Shown in pieces: positions 1-8,423 of a stretch of DNA of 45,199 bases. Both the position numbers and the translations under genes were made by a program. The DNA is taken from the NCBI GenBank assembly GCA_029210015.1, contig JARGOE010000008.1, forward strand, positions 1-45,199, given 5' to 3'. The DNA is from Vicingaceae bacterium (GTDB lineage Bacteria; Bacteroidota; Bacteroidia; Flavobacteriales_E; Vicingaceae). The notes beneath the pieces were generated by a model. It did no database searches. It saw only the letters and a program-made list of their open reading frames with translations, and was not told the origin of the DNA. The stretch's first letter is position 1, and the number at the start of each line of letters is the position of its first letter.

Positions 1-368
1 TGTTCTTGTCTATCCCATAAACATCTACCAACAATTCCCAAGCCCACTCAATTGCTTCTTTCTTAAAATAATCTCCAAAACTCCAGTTCCCCAACATTTC
101 AAACATAGTATGATGGTAGGTATCAACTCCAACCTCTTCTAAATCGTTATGCTTACCCGAAACTCTTAAACATTTTTGCGAATCTGCTATTCTAGGAAAC
201 TTAATTTCACTATTCCCTAAAAACAAATCTTTAAACTGATTCATACCAGCATTAGTAAACATTAAAGTAGGGTCATTTTTAATAACCATGGGTGCCGAAG
301 CAACTATTTCATGTTGTTTTTTATTAAAAAAATCTAAAAAAGTTTGGCGAATTTCTTGTGAATTCATA
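1..368 (-). CDS. alaS: Alanine--tRNA ligase, N-terminal part (runs off the window)
   Basis: Charges tRNA-Ala with alanine in the cytoplasm. The open frame runs from an ATG whose A is at 368 to the window edge without a stop, so only about 122 N-terminal residues are present and the ORF track omits it. The translation begins [14 protein letters not shown] and continues with the class II motif [15 protein letters not shown] and [16 protein letters not shown], both diagnostic of AlaRS. It diverges from the M23 peptidase gene across 100 bp containing a phased GTTAA repeat. AlaS next to an M23 peptidase is a common arrangement in Flavobacteria. Identity is certain; the rest of the gene is outside the window. 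Confidence 0.96.
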
Positions 369-372
369 GCTG

Positions 373-418
373 TTAAAAAGTGTTAAATAAGCGTTAACGA
401 CTGTTAAGCAATCGTAAA
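373..418. repeat. Helically phased GTTAA repeat in the alaS/M23 divergent region
   Basis: Copies of GTTAA begin at 373, 383, 394 and 404, with a degenerate GTAA at 415. The spacings are 10, 11, 10 and 11 bp, one DNA turn each, and each copy is preceded by TG or CG. The array lies directly upstream of the alaS start on the minus strand and about 50 bp upstream of the M23 start. Sites on one face of the helix suggest cooperative binding of a regulator or intrinsic curvature. The pattern is seen directly; the function is inference. Confidence 0.55.
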
Positions 419-468
419 TTTTATTTATTTGATTAAATTTGCATTCAAAATTAGTATAATATCTTTAG

Positions 469-1440
469 ATGGCTAAAGCAAAATACAGATATAATCCACA
501 TACTTTAAGTTACGACAAAATTGAGTTGTCTTTTAGAGATAAAATCTTTAGAGGCTCTATGATATTAGGCGCTAGTTTAATTATTGGTATAGGAATTTAT
601 TTTGTAACAGATGCTTTTGTTGACTCTCCTAAAGAGAAACAATTAAAAAAAGATAATGCTGAATTATTAGCTCGTTATTCCATTTTAGATAAAAAAGCTG
701 AGCAGTTAGCAATTGTTTTAGAGGATATACAACACAGAGATGACAATATTTACCGTGTAATTTTTGAAGCAGAACCAATAGCAAGTGAGATTAGAGAAGC
801 TGGTTTTGGTGGAGTAAATCGATATAAAGAATTAGAAAACTTTACCAATGCAGAGCTTATTGTAAACGCTTCTAAAAAATTAGACAAACTATCTAAACAG
901 CTTTACATTCAATCAAAATCATTTGATGAAGTTTTTGAAATGGCCAAAAAGAAAGAGGAAATGTTAGCTTCACTTCCTGCCATCCAGCCAGTATCTAACG
1001 AAGATTTAACAAGAATGGCAAGTGGGTATGGTTATAGAACTGATCCTGTATATAAAACTACAAAGTTTCATGCTGGCATGGATTTTACCGCTCCTCGTGG
1101 AACTCCAATTTATGCTACAGGTGATGGAAAAGTTATTCAAGCAGATGCAGCTAATAGAGGTTATGGAAATCATGTTCGTATTAAACATGGTTATGGATAT
1201 ATTACCTTATATGCTCACATGAGTAAATTTAATTGTAAGGTTGGTCAAAAAGTAAAAAGAGGAGATGTAATCGGTTATGTTGGAAATACAGGCAAATCCG
1301 TTGGACCACACTGTCATTATGAAGTTAGAAAAAATGGCAACCCAATTAACCCTGTTAACTTCTACTTTAATGATTTAACTCCTGAACAATATGCTAAAAT
1401 GTTGGAGTTAGCAAATGACCCAACACAGTCATTAGATTAG
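469..1440 (+). CDS. Membrane-anchored M23 family metallopeptidase (LytM-type)
   Basis: Predicted zinc-dependent peptidoglycan endopeptidase or amidase acting in the periplasm, involved in cell-wall remodelling. A short basic cytoplasmic tail is followed by one membrane segment (about residues 29-48), a coiled-coil-like linker (55-170) and a C-terminal M23 domain. The zinc ligands are visible as H201 and D205 in HAGMDF and H283 in HCHYE, with catalytic H250 (YAHMS) and H281, so the enzyme looks active rather than a degenerate LytM regulator. The ATG start is the only one before the membrane segment. A TTTG/TATCTTTA pair (438-467) lies immediately upstream. The gene ends convergently with the acyltransferase gene, overlapping by 4 nt. 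Confidence 0.93.
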   Translation: MAKAKYRYNPHTLSYDKIELSFRDKIFRGSMILGASLIIGIGIYFVTDAFVDSPKEKQLKKDNAELLARYSILDKKAEQLAIVLEDIQHRDDNIYRVIFEAEPIASEIREAGFGGVNRYKELENFTNAELIVNASKKLDKLSKQLYIQSKSFDEVFEMAKKKEEMLASLPAIQPVSNEDLTRMASGYGYRTDPVYKTTKFHAGMDFTAPRGTPIYATGDGKVIQADAANRGYGNHVRIKHGYGYITLYAHMSKFNCKVGQKVKRGDVIGYVGNTGKSVGPHCHYEVRKNGNPINPVNFYFNDLTPEQYAKMLELANDPTQSLD

Positions 1441-2201
1441 TTATTGGCACGCCATTCGAATTTTCTACTTTGCTCAATGCCATCCATTACTGTTTGCATT
1501 ATATTTTCTACATGATCATCGTAATCAATTTTTAATGGCTCTTTTACTCTTAAACGCAACGTTGTTCCTTTCTTTTTAAGAAATATTCCCTTCTTATCAA
1601 AAGCCCTTCTAAATCCATCAATAACAATTGGAACTACAATGGGTTGATAATTTTTAATAATATGAGCTGTTCCTTTCCTCCCTTTAGCAAATGGCTTAGT
1701 TGTTCCTTGAGGGAAAGTAATAACCCAACCAGCTTCTAACGCTTGTTTTATATTGTCAGTATCTTTTTTATCTACTTTTCTATTAATCTCTTTTCCAGCT
1801 TCACGCCAAGTTCGTTTAATAGTAATTGCACCTGACAAACCTAATAACTTAGGTAACAATCCAGACTTCATAGTCTCTTCTGCAGCTACATAGTAGATAT
1901 CTGATTTTTTACTTCTTAATAATGATTTTAACCTCATTTCATTTGGAAAACCATCTAAAGCAGTATGAATTACATGTAACATAAAAGCTACATCTGCAAA
2001 ATACGTTTGATGATTAGAGATAAACAATACATTTTTACCAGCTAATTTTGGAATAAGCTCTGCACCTTCAATTTTAGCTACATTTTTTTTTGTAAACCGA
2101 ATAAAAGTTATCCTCCCAAAAAGTCTAAGCATAAGCTTTTTAAGAAAAACATATTGTCCGAAAGTATCTTTTTGTAACAATTTAAAAGAAATTTTGTGCA
2201 A
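1437..2201 (-). CDS. 1-acyl-sn-glycerol-3-phosphate acyltransferase-like protein (PlsC family)
   Basis: Likely transfers an acyl chain to a lysophospholipid or a related lipid at the inner membrane. The acceptor motif reads SNHQTYFADV; five residues separate His from Asp instead of the usual four of the HX4D motif. This matches a Bacteroidota subfamily I recognise rather than a mutation. The second block reads FPQGTTKPF, followed by KGTAHI and PIVVPIVIDGFRR, in place of the EGTR-type motif. At 254 residues the length is normal. It lies 24 nt downstream of the glucosaminidase gene on the same strand and is probably cotranscribed. The exact lipid substrate cannot be told from sequence. Confidence 0.85.
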   Translation of the reverse strand: MHKISFKLLQKDTFGQYVFLKKLMLRLFGRITFIRFTKKNVAKIEGAELIPKLAGKNVLFISNHQTYFADVAFMLHVIHTALDGFPNEMRLKSLLRSKKSDIYYVAAEETMKSGLLPKLLGLSGAITIKRTWREAGKEINRKVDKKDTDNIKQALEAGWVITFPQGTTKPFAKGRKGTAHIIKNYQPIVVPIVIDGFRRAFDKKGIFLKKKGTTLRLRVKEPLKIDYDDHVENIMQTVMDGIEQSRKFEWRANN

Positions 2202-2225
2202 GATAAAAAAGAAACTTTGAAGTAC

Positions 2226-3149
2226 TTATTTTATTTTCTTTTTTAAAGAAATTTTATCTCCTAAATTAGGCTGAGTCCCTATAATTAAATTATTTTTTTT
2301 ATAAAGTTTCTTTAATTTAACACCATACAATTGTGAAATATCACGCATAGTCTCTCCAGCTTTAACTGAATGAAATGCTTCTTTTGACTTATTCTTTTTA
2401 GGCTGTAAATAAATAATATCTCCAACTTTTAAAACATCGGTTTTATTTAAGTCATTGTATTTAAATATTTGCCATAAATTCATGTCAAAATCTTGAGTTA
2501 TTCGATAAAAAGTATCACCTTCTCTAGCTACTATATATTTAATATGATTATGCAACTTAATTGTTCTATTATGCTTTGCAACAGCTAAAGGTCTGGAGGA
2601 TCTATCTTTACTTAATTTCTTAGGTGGAACTTTTCCGTACCTATCATATTCATAAAGTTTATGTTTTTCTATTAGACCTATTAATAACTGAGGGTATTTA
2701 GGATTAGTGGCATACCCGGCTTTTTTTAATCCTTTTGCCCACCCCTTATAGTCAGTAATTTTCAACTCAAACAAAAAAGAATACCTCTCTCTAGAAGTTA
2801 AAAATTCTGAATGGTCTCTATAAGAATCATAAACATCATTATACTTTCTGAAGCACTCATTTTTTTCATCGTCATCTAAATGCATTGTTTTACCAGACCA
2901 TCCTTTATGACATTTTATTCCAAAATGATTTTTACCATAAACAGCTAATGGACTATTTCCATCGCCTGACTCTAAAATCCCCTGAGCCAATGTTATGCTA
3001 GCAGGAATCCCAGACCGGTGCATTTCTCTAATTGCATCATCTTTATAAGTTTCAATATACTCTTCTCTTGTAATACGCTTTTCAGCTGGTTGACCAACTA
3101 AAAGTGTACTAAAAACAAGTAAACATAATATGAAAACAATTTTTTTCAT
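2226..3149 (-). CDS. Secreted glucosaminidase with two LysM domains
   Basis: Peptidoglycan hydrolase that should cleave glycan strands at N-acetylglucosamine in the periplasm. Residues 1-20 form a signal peptide (MKKIVFILCL, cleaved near VGQ). Residues 30-165 are a FlgJ/GH73-type glucosaminidase domain with probable catalytic Glu60 in QGILESGDGNS and the typical KNHFGIKC segment. Two LysM peptidoglycan-binding repeats follow, about 205-249 and 259-302. The start follows AGAGG directly, one of few plausible ribosome-binding sites here, and a TAATTTTG box lies 10 nt upstream. The acyltransferase gene follows in the same direction. Confidence 0.93.
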   Translation of the reverse strand: MKKIVFILCLLVFSTLLVGQPAEKRITREEYIETYKDDAIREMHRSGIPASITLAQGILESGDGNSPLAVYGKNHFGIKCHKGWSGKTMHLDDDEKNECFRKYNDVYDSYRDHSEFLTSRERYSFLFELKITDYKGWAKGLKKAGYATNPKYPQLLIGLIEKHKLYEYDRYGKVPPKKLSKDRSSRPLAVAKHNRTIKLHNHIKYIVAREGDTFYRITQDFDMNLWQIFKYNDLNKTDVLKVGDIIYLQPKKNKSKEAFHSVKAGETMRDISQLYGVKLKKLYKKNNLIIGTQPNLGDKISLKKKIK

Positions 3150-3159
3150 CCTCTAACTA

Positions 3160-3167
3160 CAAAATTA
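3160..3167 (-). promoter_or_regulatory. -7 promoter box of the glucosaminidase gene
   Basis: On the minus strand the octamer TAATTTTG matches the Bacteroidota -7 consensus TAnnTTTG and ends 10 nt before the start codon. A TTG that could serve as the -33 element lies about 17 nt further upstream. This predicts a very short leader. Consensus match only. Confidence 0.45.
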
Positions 3168-3226
3168 AGATAGTTAGTTTAAAGCAATAGCCATGTCTTC
3201 GTAAGATATCAACATTTAACTATTGA

Positions 3227-4129
3227 TTATAAAACAATGCCTAATCGATCTTCAAAACCTTTATTCCCCTGCAATCCACCAGTATGTATTGCTATTATGG
3301 TTTTACCATCTAATTGATTGGTATTTTGTAACAAATCATAAATACCAAAGAGCATTTTACCTGTATAAATTAAATCTAGAGGAATTTTATGTTTGCCCTT
3401 AAACTGTTTTACAAACTCAATTAATTCTGGTTTCACTTTAGCATAACCACCAAAATGATAATCTGTAGCTAAATCCCATTTTTTATTTTTCCCTTTTACA
3501 CTAAACTGATTAGCATATTCATCTAACAAACTAACAATGTCTTCCTTTAAAAAATTTCCTCCTTTTAAAGCAGGAAAACCTATCACTTGTTTTTCAGTTG
3601 AAGCGATAATTCCTGCTAAAGTTCCTCCTGTTCCACAAGCTGAACAAATTACATCATAATCTACTGTCAATTTTTCGATAATTTCTGTACATCCTTTTAC
3701 AGCAAAAGCATTAGATCCACCCTCAGGAATCACATAACAACCATCATAATTACTAGTGTCTTTAACTCTATAATCTCCACGAGAGATAAAGTTTAACTCC
3801 ATTCCATTGTCTTTTGCCAATTGCAACGTTGAGTTAAGTGGCAAAACTTCCTCACCTCTAATGATTCCTATGGTTTTTAAGTCAAACTCTTTGCCAGCAG
3901 CTGCAGTTGCTGCAATATGATTAGAATAAGCCCCTCCAAATGTTACGAGTGTTTTTTTGTTTAATGACTTAGCTTCTGCAATATTATACTTTAGTTTTCG
4001 CCATTTATTTCCTGATATTTCTGGATGAATTAAATCTTCTCGCAGTATAAAAAGCCGACTATTTTTAGCACGAATACAAGTGTCAAAAACTTCTGTTAGA
4101 GGGATATTATTTTCATTAGTATACTGCAA
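3227..4129 (-). CDS. PLP-dependent ACC deaminase / D-cysteine desulfhydrase family protein
   Basis: Fold type II pyridoxal-phosphate enzyme of the 1-aminocyclopropane-1-carboxylate deaminase/D-cysteine desulfhydrase family, cytoplasmic. The cofactor lysine is most likely K42 in SGNKWRKLKYN, followed by the GGAYSNH substrate loop (65-71) and the glycine-rich phosphate-binding CGTGGTLAG. At 300 residues it is slightly short for the family. I see no ATG near the N-terminus; the ORF opens with TTG and no in-frame ATG lies upstream before the next gene, so UUG initiation is likely. Bacteroidota members usually act on D-cysteine or unknown substrates, so a true ACC deaminase role is uncertain. Its 5' end lies 36 bp from the divergent Cys-rich gene. 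Confidence 0.82.
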   Translation of the reverse strand: MQYTNENNIPLTEVFDTCIRAKNSRLFILREDLIHPEISGNKWRKLKYNIAEAKSLNKKTLVTFGGAYSNHIAATAAAGKEFDLKTIGIIRGEEVLPLNSTLQLAKDNGMELNFISRGDYRVKDTSNYDGCYVIPEGGSNAFAVKGCTEIIEKLTVDYDVICSACGTGGTLAGIIASTEKQVIGFPALKGGNFLKEDIVSLLDEYANQFSVKGKNKKWDLATDYHFGGYAKVKPELIEFVKQFKGKHKIPLDLIYTGKMLFGIYDLLQNTNQLDGKTIIAIHTGGLQGNKGFEDRLGIVL

Positions 4130-4150
4130 TTGATTTTTTATTAATCTTAG

Positions 4151-4158
4151 TACCTTTA
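4151..4158 (+). promoter_or_regulatory. Possible -7 box of the small Cys-rich gene
   Basis: TACCTTTA resembles TAnnTTTG with one mismatch and ends 7 nt before the ATG at 4166. It lies in the short divergent spacer shared with the PLP enzyme gene. Confidence 0.35.
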
Positions 4159-4165
4159 CATTTTT

Positions 4166-4342
4166 ATGAATGATTTTTCAAAAATAAACAATCTAGAAGA
4201 AGATGACTTTTATTTTACCCCTGAAGGGTATCGAGTTTTCACTGAAAAATATCTTTTAAAACGAGGTTATTGCTGTCAAAATGGTTGTCGTCATTGCCCG
4301 TATGGATTTGATAAAAGTAAAGGAAGAATTATTAAAAAGTAA
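4166..4342 (+). CDS. Small Cys-rich protein, DUF5522-like (58 aa)
   Basis: Absent from the ORF track because it is short. The frame runs from ATG to TAA and encodes 58 residues. It starts MNDFSKINN and contains YRVFTEKYLLKRGYCC followed by NGCRHCPYGF, leaving four cysteines and one histidine in a tight CC-x3-C-x2-C cluster that could bind a metal. I recognise this as the DUF5522 family, common in Bacteroidota and also found in eukaryotes, with no established function. A promoter-like TACCTTTA sits just upstream. The strongly conserved motif makes it a real gene despite its size. hutU follows 120 bp downstream on the same strand. Confidence 0.88.
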   Translation: MNDFSKINNLEEDDFYFTPEGYRVFTEKYLLKRGYCCQNGCRHCPYGFDKSKGRIIKK

Positions 4343-4375
4343 TGTCTATTAAATTACTATATAAAAATTGTATCT

Positions 4376-4403
4376 CTACAATTAGTTTTAGATCTAATTG
4401 TAG
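4376..4403. promoter_or_regulatory. Perfect 10-bp inverted repeat upstream of hutU
   Basis: The arms CTACAATTAG and CTAATTGTAG are perfect reverse complements separated by 8 nt (TTTTAGAT). It starts 34 nt after the Cys-rich gene's stop and lies 60 nt before hutU. No run of T follows on the plus strand, so it does not look like an intrinsic terminator. A dimeric repressor operator or a leader hairpin for hutU fits better. Function is inference. Confidence 0.45.
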
Positions 4404-4462
4404 GTACCCTTAGTTGTTGATTTTATTTAATCAATAATTATTCAACACTAAAATAAAAACAA

Positions 4463-6445
4463 ATGACATTTAAAGAACAAATAAAACAAGGGATTCCAAA
4501 CGAATTACCTGTTAAAAAAGAATATGACTTAACCGTAAGTCATGCTCCTAAAAGAAAAGCAATTTTATCAGCTGAAGAAACTAGGTTAGCTATAAAAAAC
4601 GCTTTACGTTATTTCGATACAAAGCATCATCCTGTTTTAATCTCAGAATTTAAAGGCGAGTTAGAAAAATATGGCCGTATTTACATGTATCGTTTTCGCC
4701 CTGAATACAGAATGTATGCAAGACCAATAGATGAATACCCTGGAAAATCTGTTCAGGCAAAATCTATTATGTTAATGATTCAAAACAATTTAGATTACGC
4801 CATTGCTCAACATCCTCACGAATTAATTACATACGGTGGTAATGGTGGAGTTTTTTCTAATTGGGCTCAATATTTATTGTGCATGCAGTATTTGTCTGAA
4901 ATGACAGATGAACAAACCTTAGTAATGTATTCAGGTCATCCGATGGGATTATTTCCATCACACAAAGAAGCTCCAAGAGTTGTAGTAACAAACGGAATGA
5001 TGATTCCGAACTACTCCAAACCAGATGATTGGGAGAAATTTAATGCATTAGGTGTTACTCAATACGGACAAATGACAGCTGGTTCATATATGTATATAGG
5101 ACCGCAAGGAATTGTTCATGGAACAACGATTACAGTATTAAATGGATGTCGAAAAATAGATGATAAGGGAACTGCAGGAAAGCTATTTGTAACTTCTGGT
5201 TTAGGTGGTATGAGTGGTGCTCAACCAAAAGCTGGCAATATTGCTGGAGTGGTTTCTGTAACTGCTGAAGTTAACCCTGATGCATCTCACAAAAGGCACG
5301 AACAAGGGTGGGTAGATGAAATTATTTCTGACTTAGATGAATTGTGTGCAAGAGTTAAAAAAGCTAAAGAAGACAAAGAAGTAGTTTCTATCGCTTATGA
5401 TGGTAACATTGTTGATGTTTGGGAAAAATTTGATGAAGAAGACATTTATGTTGACTTAGGTTCTGATCAAACATCATTACACAATCCTTGGGCTGGTGGT
5501 TATTATCCTGCTGGAATTACTTTTGAAGAAAGTAATAATATGATGGCAACCAACCCAGAGTTGTTTAAAGAAAAAGTACAAGAAACATTGAGAAGACATG
5601 CTGCTGCAGTAAACAAACACACAGCAAAAGGAACATATTTTTTTGACTATGGAAATGCATTTTTATTAGAAGCAAGTAGAGCTGGGGCAGATATAATGGC
5701 TGAAAATGGAATTAATTTTAAATATCCTTCTTATGTCCAAGATATTATGGGCCCAATGTGTTTCGACTATGGCTTTGGACCTTTTAGATGGGTTTGTACT
5801 TCAGGTAAACCTGAAGATTTAAAAAAGACAGATGATATTGCTTGCAAAGTATTAGAGGAAATCATGAAAGAATCTCCAAAAGAGATCAAACAGCAAATGC
5901 AAGACAACATTACTTGGATAAAAGGAGCTCAAAAAAACAAATTAGTTGTTGGTTCTCAAGCTAGAATTTTATATGCTGATGCTGAAGGGAGAATGAAAAT
6001 TGCCGAAGCATTTAACAATGCTGTTGCTGATGGAACACTTTCTGCTCCTGTTAATTTAGGTAGAGATCATCATGATGTTTCAGGCACAGATTCTCCTTAC
6101 AGAGAAACCTCTAATATATATGACGGGTCTCAATTTACTGCTGATATGGCCATCCAAAATGTTATTGGAGATAGCTTTAGAGGAGCTACCTGGGTATCTA
6201 TTCACAATGGCGGTGGTGTTGGCTGGGGAGAAGTAATTAACGGAGGTTTTGGAATGACTTTAGATGGAACACCCGATGCTGATAGAAGACTTAAATCTAT
6301 GTTGTTTTGGGATGTAAACAATGGAATTGCGAGAAGGAGTTGGGCGAGAAATGATGAAGCAATATTTGCCATCAAAAGAGAAATGAAAAGAAATCCTGAT
6401 TTAAAAGTTACTATACCTAATATAGTTGATGAAAATCTTTTATAA
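4463..6445 (+). CDS. hutU: Urocanate hydratase
   Basis: Converts urocanate to 4-imidazolone-5-propionate, the second step of histidine breakdown, in the cytoplasm using bound NAD+. Hallmark segments are present throughout: TYGGNGGVFSNWAQY, SGHPMGLFPSHKEAPR, GGMSGAQPKAGNIAG, FRWVCTSGKPEDL, GRDHHDVSGTDSPYRETSN and HNGGGVGWGEVINGGFGM. At 660 residues it belongs to the long form found in Bacteroidota and animals rather than the roughly 560-residue proteobacterial form. No other hut gene is in the window, so the pathway must be scattered. An inverted repeat precedes it and a strong hairpin terminator follows it. Confidence 0.97.
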   Translation: MTFKEQIKQGIPNELPVKKEYDLTVSHAPKRKAILSAEETRLAIKNALRYFDTKHHPVLISEFKGELEKYGRIYMYRFRPEYRMYARPIDEYPGKSVQAKSIMLMIQNNLDYAIAQHPHELITYGGNGGVFSNWAQYLLCMQYLSEMTDEQTLVMYSGHPMGLFPSHKEAPRVVVTNGMMIPNYSKPDDWEKFNALGVTQYGQMTAGSYMYIGPQGIVHGTTITVLNGCRKIDDKGTAGKLFVTSGLGGMSGAQPKAGNIAGVVSVTAEVNPDASHKRHEQGWVDEIISDLDELCARVKKAKEDKEVVSIAYDGNIVDVWEKFDEEDIYVDLGSDQTSLHNPWAGGYYPAGITFEESNNMMATNPELFKEKVQETLRRHAAAVNKHTAKGTYFFDYGNAFLLEASRAGADIMAENGINFKYPSYVQDIMGPMCFDYGFGPFRWVCTSGKPEDLKKTDDIACKVLEEIMKESPKEIKQQMQDNITWIKGAQKNKLVVGSQARILYADAEGRMKIAEAFNNAVADGTLSAPVNLGRDHHDVSGTDSPYRETSNIYDGSQFTADMAIQNVIGDSFRGATWVSIHNGGGVGWGEVINGGFGMTLDGTPDADRRLKSMLFWDVNNGIARRSWARNDEAIFAIKREMKRNPDLKVTIPNIVDENLL

Positions 6446-6460
6446 AAACTAATAGATATA

Positions 6461-6494
6461 AAAAAAGCTCGTTGAATAATCAACGAGCTTTTTT
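6461..6494. terminator. Bidirectional intrinsic terminator between hutU and the PA-domain gene
   Basis: GCTCGTTGA and TCAACGAGC form a perfect 9-bp stem with a 4-nt loop (ATAA), flanked by six A on the left and six T on the right. It can end transcription of hutU on the plus strand and of the convergent PA-domain gene on the minus strand. Confidence 0.9.
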
Positions 6495-6514
6495 ATTATG
6501 TGTATTCATGAATA

Positions 6515-8308
6515 TTACTTATTCACTACAACATTAAATTTAGAAGTTGTACCATTTTCAAAAGTAATCTTACCAATGTAAGAACCATTTTGAACATTAG
6601 ATACATTTAACTTAATGTTAGAGTTTGCTGCAAAAGTAACATCTCTAGAAATTACTAACTTACCTGCAACATCAAATAACTCAATTAAAGCTGTTCCGTT
6701 AACATTTCCTACAGGAATATTCAACTCATCTTTAACTGGATTAGGAAAAGGAACGATATCCATATCTGTATCAATTTCATCAATTCCAACAAATTCATCT
6801 AAATGAATAGAAGCTGCAAGTTGTACATCTAAACCAAATCCATTCAAGAAATAAGTAGCATCTGTAGATCCTGGAGTACTTGGTTGTAAGTGTGCTCCAT
6901 TAGCTCCCATTGCGTCATCTTGTTGTGTTGTTGAATAATCAATTTGAGTATCATACCCTGCAAATGGCATAACTGTTTGTGAAGGTTGATTTAAACAAAA
7001 TAAATATCTTTGATTATCAACAAGTTGAATTGGTGAATTATGAGATACAAATATGCTTGAATCTTGTAAATCTGAACCATACACATAAAATGCAGCATCT
7101 AATTGATTAAGGTTAGAGATATTTAAGTTTGGATCATTTACATCTGTAAATACATCATTCCATTCATAAACTCTAATTTCAAAGAAAGTACCAGTTAATA
7201 CTTCTGTAGAACTAGTTGTATTAGAAACAGTCATTCCTAAAGAACGCATTCTACTAGCATTAGGGTCTTGAAATGCTAAACATGCTTCCCAATCAGTAGT
7301 AAATGTACCTGCTCTAAATCCACCAGGGCTTAAAGGCTTATATGTTACTGGGTCTAATCTACCATAAGAATATAATGAATCACTAATCATGAAACTTGCA
7401 TCGATAACATTATCACCTGGCTCTTCATCACCAGTTGTTTGATTAGTGATAATAGTATATGTCATTGTATACTCTCCAACTGGATATGTACTTTGAGAAA
7501 AAGTACTTAAAGAAACAAAAGTAGAATCTCCAGTATTAATAGAAGGTACAGCAGCAGAATCTGCATAAATTTGAGTCCCGTTATCAATGATACATTTTAA
7601 CATACCATTAGATTGTGTCTGACTACCAAAGTTGCGTACCCATGCCCCAACAGGAACACTAAATTCAGATGCATTCTGAGATAATGGAGCAAGGTTAGAA
7701 TATCTTCTAGCTCTTAAAACGTCACCAGGATTTGAACCTAAATCATCATTAAAGATTCCTAATTTGTTTCCGATAAAAGCTTGAGTAATATCTCCATTAG
7801 CAATAGCAGCCTGTAACAACTGTCCATCTTGCTCAGAAATCATAATTACAGGAATTGTAACTACTAATCCAGAATCACCACCTGCCATACCAACTGGAGC
7901 GCCAGTATGGTTAATAATAATACATGCAATAGCACCTTGCTTTTCAGCAACACTTGCCTTATGTCCAAATTGACACTGACCTCTGTATACTACAGCAATT
8001 TTCCCTAATAATGAACTAGCAGATGGAGCAGGACTTGTTCCAGAACATGCATCTTGACTTAAAGGGTGTCCATAAGTTGGATCATTTCCTGTGTCACCAT
8101 CATCAATAAACTCTAATGCACCTGTTACAGCATTAGCAGGAATATTTAAATCTGGTGTAGCCCAATCATTTCCACTAGGATCAGCCCATGTTAAAGGATA
8201 CGTACCTTGTAAAGTAGTAGGCGTAGAGTTTTGTACTTGAAAGATTACTTGAGAGAAGCCAAATGCTGCTATCATAGTAAACATCATAAATAACGATAGT
8301 TTTTTCAT
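6515..8308 (-). CDS. T9SS-secreted protein with protease-associated (PA) domain
   Basis: Extracellular or cell-surface protein of unknown specific role. Residues 1-20 are a signal peptide ending FGFSQ. A PA domain covers about 65-175 (GKIAVVYRGQCQFGHKA, then GAIACIIINHTG and IPVIMISEQDG). A beta-rich middle follows, and residues from about 520 form a type A T9SS sorting domain starting PFPNPVKDELNIP and ending in a lysine. PA domains usually accompany subtilisin or M28 peptidases, but I see no catalytic domain here, so it may be a binding or adhesion protein. It diverges from another T9SS gene and shares a 166-bp spacer with it. Confidence 0.88.
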   Translation of the reverse strand: MKKLSLFMMFTMIAAFGFSQVIFQVQNSTPTTLQGTYPLTWADPSGNDWATPDLNIPANAVTGALEFIDDGDTGNDPTYGHPLSQDACSGTSPAPSASSLLGKIAVVYRGQCQFGHKASVAEKQGAIACIIINHTGAPVGMAGGDSGLVVTIPVIMISEQDGQLLQAAIANGDITQAFIGNKLGIFNDDLGSNPGDVLRARRYSNLAPLSQNASEFSVPVGAWVRNFGSQTQSNGMLKCIIDNGTQIYADSAAVPSINTGDSTFVSLSTFSQSTYPVGEYTMTYTIITNQTTGDEEPGDNVIDASFMISDSLYSYGRLDPVTYKPLSPGGFRAGTFTTDWEACLAFQDPNASRMRSLGMTVSNTTSSTEVLTGTFFEIRVYEWNDVFTDVNDPNLNISNLNQLDAAFYVYGSDLQDSSIFVSHNSPIQLVDNQRYLFCLNQPSQTVMPFAGYDTQIDYSTTQQDDAMGANGAHLQPSTPGSTDATYFLNGFGLDVQLAASIHLDEFVGIDEIDTDMDIVPFPNPVKDELNIPVGNVNGTALIELFDVAGKLVISRDVTFAANSNIKLNVSNVQNGSYIGKITFENGTTSKFNVVVNK

Positions 8309-8330
8309 TTTTAATAATTTAATTTAATAG

Positions 8331-8350
8331 TTTAGTTTAGTTTAGTTTGA
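8331..8350. repeat. GTTTA tandem repeat, four units
   Basis: GTTTAGTTTAGTTTAGTTTG is a 5-bp unit repeated four times (last copy one mismatch). It lies about 22 bp upstream of the PA-domain gene start, in the spacer between two divergent T9SS genes. Such short repeats can vary in copy number by slippage. Confidence 0.7.
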
Positions 8351-8390
8351 ACCCCCAAAAATATAGATTTAATACCGAATATAAAATTAT

Positions 8391-8423
8391 TGGTCGATAA
8401 TTATAATCTAATTATTATATTTG
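8391..8423 (+). promoter_or_regulatory. Promoter of the Asp-box T9SS gene
   Basis: TTGG at 8391 and TATATTTG at 8416 are separated by 21 nt, fitting the Bacteroidota -33/-7 pattern. The predicted leader to the ATG at 8475 is about 45 nt. Consensus match only. Confidence 0.5.

Noticed and set aside
1437-2201. HX5D spacing as a damaged acyltransferase active site
   Set aside because: The same spacing occurs in a common Bacteroidota subfamily that I recognise, and all other motifs are intact.
4376-4403. Inverted repeat as an intrinsic terminator of the small Cys-rich gene
   Set aside because: No T run follows on the plus strand, and the stem is A/T rich; operator or leader hairpin is more likely.
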